NCBI GenBank assembly: GCA_964561605.1
Contig: CAZLQD010000026.1
Location: 1 to 43,466, forward strand
Reading direction: 5' to 3'
Origin: JALUZX01 sp964561605
GTDB lineage: Bacteria; Planctomycetota; UBA1135; JALUZX01
Length of the DNA: 43,466 bases
Shown: in pieces, positions 41,758 through 43,466 of the stretch
Layout of the letters: each line of letters opens with the position of its first letter
How positions within the stretch are numbered: the first letter of the stretch is position 1
The notes under the pieces: generated by a model
What the model was told of the DNA's origin: nothing
The model's database searches: none
What the model saw: only the letters and a program-made list of their open reading frames with translations
Made by a program: the position numbers and the translations under genes

Positions 41758-42738
41758 TCAGGGGCGGTACCCCTTTCTCCTCAAATATTCGAGCAGCCTT
41801 CGGGGACGGTCGGTCTGGATGATGTCCGCTCCGTGGGCGATCACCCACCCCCAAGCTCCGTCGGGGTCTGACAGGGCACGGTCGTCGTCGTGGGGCCCGC
41901 AGAGGGACTGCCACATGGTGTTCACCCAGACACGAACTCCCCTCTTCCGGATCCGCTCGATGATCCCGAACATGGGCGAGGAATCCTTCCGGTAGAGGAC
42001 TTCGAAGGCGAGTGGTTTGGACTCGGCGAGGAAACGGTCGACGAACTCCCTGAGTCTGGGGGTGCCCTTGCTGATGATGGGCATGTACATGATCTTTTCC
42101 AGGAGCTTCCCGTAGCGCTCCTTCACCTTTTCGACCGGTTCGGTTCCCTTGAAAATCGCCTGGCCCACAGTTCCGGTCTTCCGGAGGACCCGGTAGGCCA
42201 GGTCCATGTATCCGGAACATTTGTCGAGGTTCACGAGGATCTTTCCCTTGGCCGCCGACATGGCTTCTTCCAGGGTGGGAATCCTGTGGCGGGTCGCCAC
42301 GCCGCATCCGTTTCTCAAGTAGAGCTTCTTCAAGGCCGCCAGGGTCCACTGGGAGACCTTCCCTCTTCCGGTGGTGGTCCTGTCGATCGTGGGATCGTGC
42401 ATGAGAACCAGGGCCGAATCCTTGGTCTTCCGCACGTCGATCTCCACGATGTCGACCCCCATCTCTATGCAATTTTCGATTGCCTCGATGGAATTCTCAG
42501 GGGCGTTCCGCCAGTCCCCACGGTGGGCCGCGACAAGGACGAAGCCGTCCCCGGCGTCCTCGAGATGGGCCTTGATTGCGGCCAGGCGGCGGAAGGAGGC
42601 GACCTGGGCGGGCTTGGGTGCCTGGCAGGCCCAGGGGGCCAGGAAAAGCCCGGCGATCAGAAGAATGCCCAACCAGCCGTGGAAAGAAACGGGGCCGGCC
42701 CGGCCCGAACCGGACTTCGGGTCCATTCGATCTCTCAA
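41758..42738 (-). CDS. glpQ: Glycerophosphodiester phosphodiesterase (GlpQ/UgpQ-like)
   Basis: The enzyme hydrolyses glycerophosphodiesters to glycerol-3-phosphate and an alcohol. The 326 residues show AHRGDWRNAPENS (71-83; His72, Arg73, Glu81), VEIDVRKTKDSALVLMHD (98-115; Glu99, Asp101, His114) and the later FEVLY and VWVNT strands of the GDPD barrel. The rare TTG start at 42738 is chosen because AAAGGAG lies 6 bases upstream (complement of 42745-42751). ATG 42726 would be 18 bases away. A hydrophobic stretch (GWLGILLIAGLFLAPWAC) is a signal sequence with a possible lipoprotein Cys38, so the enzyme acts outside the inner membrane and feeds the adjacent GlpT-like antiporter. Confidence 0.9.
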   Translation of the reverse strand: MRDRMDPKSGSGRAGPVSFHGWLGILLIAGLFLAPWACQAPKPAQVASFRRLAAIKAHLEDAGDGFVLVAAHRGDWRNAPENSIEAIENCIEMGVDIVEIDVRKTKDSALVLMHDPTIDRTTTGRGKVSQWTLAALKKLYLRNGCGVATRHRIPTLEEAMSAAKGKILVNLDKCSGYMDLAYRVLRKTGTVGQAIFKGTEPVEKVKERYGKLLEKIMYMPIISKGTPRLREFVDRFLAESKPLAFEVLYRKDSSPMFGIIERIRKRGVRVWVNTMWQSLCGPHDDDRALSDPDGAWGWVIAHGADIIQTDRPRRLLEYLRRKGYRP

Positions 42739-42818
42739 GGCAAACTCCTTTCAGAAGCTTGTATCGAAACCAGCTCCCAGGCAAAAGACAAGGAAGTCAC
42801 CCACCAAAGCCCATGCTT

Positions 42819-42856
42819 CCCCTGACGTCGGGCATGTTGCGGCCCTTCGGGCCGCA
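42819..42856. repeat. Palindromic module Y: CCCCTGACGTCGGG plus hairpin
   Basis: CCCCTGACGTCGGG starts at 42820 and is followed by the perfect hairpin TGCGGCCC-TTC-GGGCCGCA (42838-42856, 8-bp stem). A second copy of the same start occurs at 43073-43087, followed by a hairpin of different sequence. Both lead to a CGTCAGCCCCGGCCGGC core. Confidence 0.6.
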
Positions 42857-42868
42857 CAGAATTGTCCT

Positions 42869-42988
42869 CGTCAGCCCCGGCCGGCTCGGTCATGAGCGAA
42901 GTACAAATATTTTCCCGTCAGCCCCGGCCGGCTCGGGCATGAGCGAAGTACAAATATTTTCCCGTCAGCCCCGGCCGGCTCGGGCATG
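42869..42988 (+). repeat. 47-bp tandem repeat, two full copies and a partial third
   Basis: Copy 1 (42869-42915) and copy 2 (42916-42962) differ at one position (CTCGGT versus CTCGGG). The third copy (42963-42988) stops after 26 bases. Each unit has a GC-rich half, CGTCAGCCCCGGCCGGCTCG, and an AT-rich half, GAAGTACAAATATTTTCC. The length is not a multiple of three, so it is not a protein repeat. There are no spacers, so it is not a CRISPR array. Confidence 0.85.
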
Positions 42989-43029
42989 GAACGCAGTGAC
43001 ATGCCCGAGACGTCCGGGGAGTGGCAGCA
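42963..43029 (+). repeat. Palindromic module X: core, 10-bp stem, 21-base tail
   Basis: The core CGTCAGCCCCGGCCGGC (42963-42979) is followed by the perfect 10-bp inverted repeat CTCGGGCATG/CATGCCCGAG (42979-42988 and 43000-43009, 11-base loop) and then GACGTCCGGGGAGTGGCAGCA (43009-43029). The tail can also pair with CTGCC...ACTCCCC at 43061-43076. Confidence 0.7.
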
Positions 43030-43072
43030 ACAACAAAAGCGCCCCAAAAAACACTCCGAACTGCCACCCACT

Positions 43073-43115
43073 CCCCTGACGTCGGGGAATCCTGTTCTTC
43101 GAACAGTCTTCCCCG
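43073..43115. repeat. Second Y module with long hairpin
   Basis: CCCCTGACGTCGGGG is followed by a two-part hairpin: outer stem CGGGGAA/TTCCCCG (43083-43089 and 43109-43115), inner stem CTGTTC/GAACAG (43092-43097 and 43101-43106), loop TTC. Its first bases are an inverted near-copy of the tail of the X module. Confidence 0.65.
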
Positions 43116-43142
43116 CCGGCAGGGGCAGACGATGGAAAAAAA

Positions 43143-43207
43143 CGTCAGCCCCGGCCGGCCGAGGCACGGTCATAGACCGTGACGAGGACGTCCGGGGAGT
43201 GGCAGCA
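43143..43207 (+). repeat. Second X module
   Basis: It has the same order as the module at 42963: core (43143-43159), a hairpin (here CACGGTC-ATA-GACCGTG, 43165-43181) and an identical 21-base tail (43187-43207). The hairpin sequence differs completely, but the structure and position are kept. Confidence 0.7.
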
Positions 43208-43339
43208 GAATCGAAAGCGTCACTAATCACGAAAGACTCGAACGCCCCCATCTTGAAATTCCCCCGGAAAAAAGGGCGACCCATGGGCCTGGAGGCCCGA
43301 CGAATCGGGTGGTTGGGCGGGGGTGGTGGGCTCCAAGAG

Positions 43340-43356
43340 CGTCTCGTTCCGGGACG
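43340..43356. other. Hairpin with TTC loop
   Basis: CGTCTCG/CGGGACG, with one G-T pair, closes a TTC loop. Nearby are GGGCC-TGGA-GGCCC (43285-43298) and CCCGA-CGAA-TCGGG (43296-43309), which overlap slightly. Together they suggest a structured RNA or DNA segment. Confidence 0.35.
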
Positions 43357-43383
43357 TTGCGCCTCTCCGTATTCTTTCTTCTC

Positions 43384-43432
43384 AAAAAAATCGCCTTGCT
43401 CGGCGTACCGGGGCCGGGTTATGCCCGGCCCC
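43384..43432 (-). terminator. Possible intrinsic terminator for a minus-strand gene beyond the right edge
   Basis: Read on the minus strand, a perfect 9-bp stem GGGGCCGGG/CCCGGCCCC (43432-43410, 5-base loop) is followed by a short second stem CGCC/GGCG (43405-43392) and then ATTTTTTT ending near 43384. The T-run directly after the stem is the only classical terminator-like signature in the window. Confidence 0.45.
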
Positions 43433-43466
43433 TGAGGAACAACTTGAAAAGGGCTATGGTTGGAGG

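Larger units (their letters stand above)
42739..43466. other. Gene-free region built of palindromic repeat modules
   Basis: No credible gene is found in this 728-bp stretch; the open frames in it are short, lack ribosome sites and run through the repeats. It contains 47-bp tandem repeats (42869-42988), a 21-base direct repeat (43009-43029 and 43187-43207), four copies of CGTCAGCCCCGGCCGGC, and at least six perfect or near-perfect hairpins, several with a TTC loop. AT-rich patches inside the tandem repeats contrast with the rest of the window. The first 60 bases should contain the glpQ promoter on the minus strand; GATACA (near 42765) is a weak -10 candidate. Confidence 0.6.

Noticed and set aside
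42869..42988. Tandem repeat considered as a CRISPR array
   Set aside because: The units are directly adjacent with no unique spacers, and no cas genes are present.
42986..43435. Open frame of 149 codons through the repeat region, and a 137-codon frame on the other strand
   Set aside because: Both run through the palindromic modules, lack a Shine-Dalgarno and show no domain. The repeat unit is not a multiple of three bases.

Overview
The window is a very GC-rich bacterial chromosome segment with tightly packed genes. The best guess is a member of the Planctomycetota or the wider PVC group. The evidence is a double-length tandem UvrA of the kind known from Chlamydiae and planctomycetes, several secreted HEAT-repeat proteins, a bacterial XPB helicase, and a pseudopilin-like secreted protein. 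This is inference from gene content; there is no rRNA gene to settle it. No tRNA, rRNA, CRISPR array, insertion sequence or prophage was seen.

Layout. (1) 1-2683 (+): the end of one HEAT-repeat protein and a complete tandem paralogue. (2) 2680-6234 (-): a three-gene unit of an alpha/beta-hydrolase-like secreted protein, a membrane-fused spermidine-synthase-like protein and a small secreted repeat protein, with a good sigma-70-type promoter at 6277-6306. (3) 6314-8343 (-): purM followed by an overlapping secreted TPR-like protein. Divergent from it is 8446-12339 (+): dxr, an RseP protease with four PDZ-like units, and a UbiA-type prenyltransferase. (4) 12355-14081: an acidic coiled-coil protein (-) and a pseudopilin-like protein (+). 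(5) 14109-16952: a HEAT-repeat lipoprotein (-) and a dusB-like tRNA dihydrouridine synthase (+), divergent over only 21 bp. (6) 16882-19529 (-): TolC-type outer-membrane protein translationally coupled to a patatin-like protein. (7) 19671-32028 (-): a seven-gene run uvrA(double) - XPB helicase - helicase-associated protein - signal-peptidase-I-like protein lacking its catalytic dyad - tsaE - ECF sigma factor - probable anti-sigma factor. Nearly all junctions are 4-base ATGA/GTGA overlaps. (8) 32268-42738: a carbohydrate/glycerophosphodiester block with a glycosidase-like protein, an alpha/alpha-toroid protein, a GH2 glycosidase, a GlpT-type antiporter and a GlpQ-type phosphodiesterase. (9) 42739-43466: about 730 bp without a credible gene, built from modular palindromic repeats.

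How the genes fit together. Region 7 links nucleotide excision repair (UvrA) with an XPB helicase and its usual bacterial partner in one coupled transcript that also carries a regulator pair. Region 8 looks like a degradation and uptake locus: three secreted carbohydrate-active proteins next to an enzyme that releases glycerol-3-phosphate and a transporter that could import it. dxr, rseP and ubiA form a membrane/isoprenoid unit.

The points most worth a second look are the uvrA-XPB operon, the dyad-less signal peptidase, the palindromic repeat mosaic at the right end, and the paired divergent promoters whose -10 boxes overlap and lie almost on the start codons (possible leaderless mRNAs).
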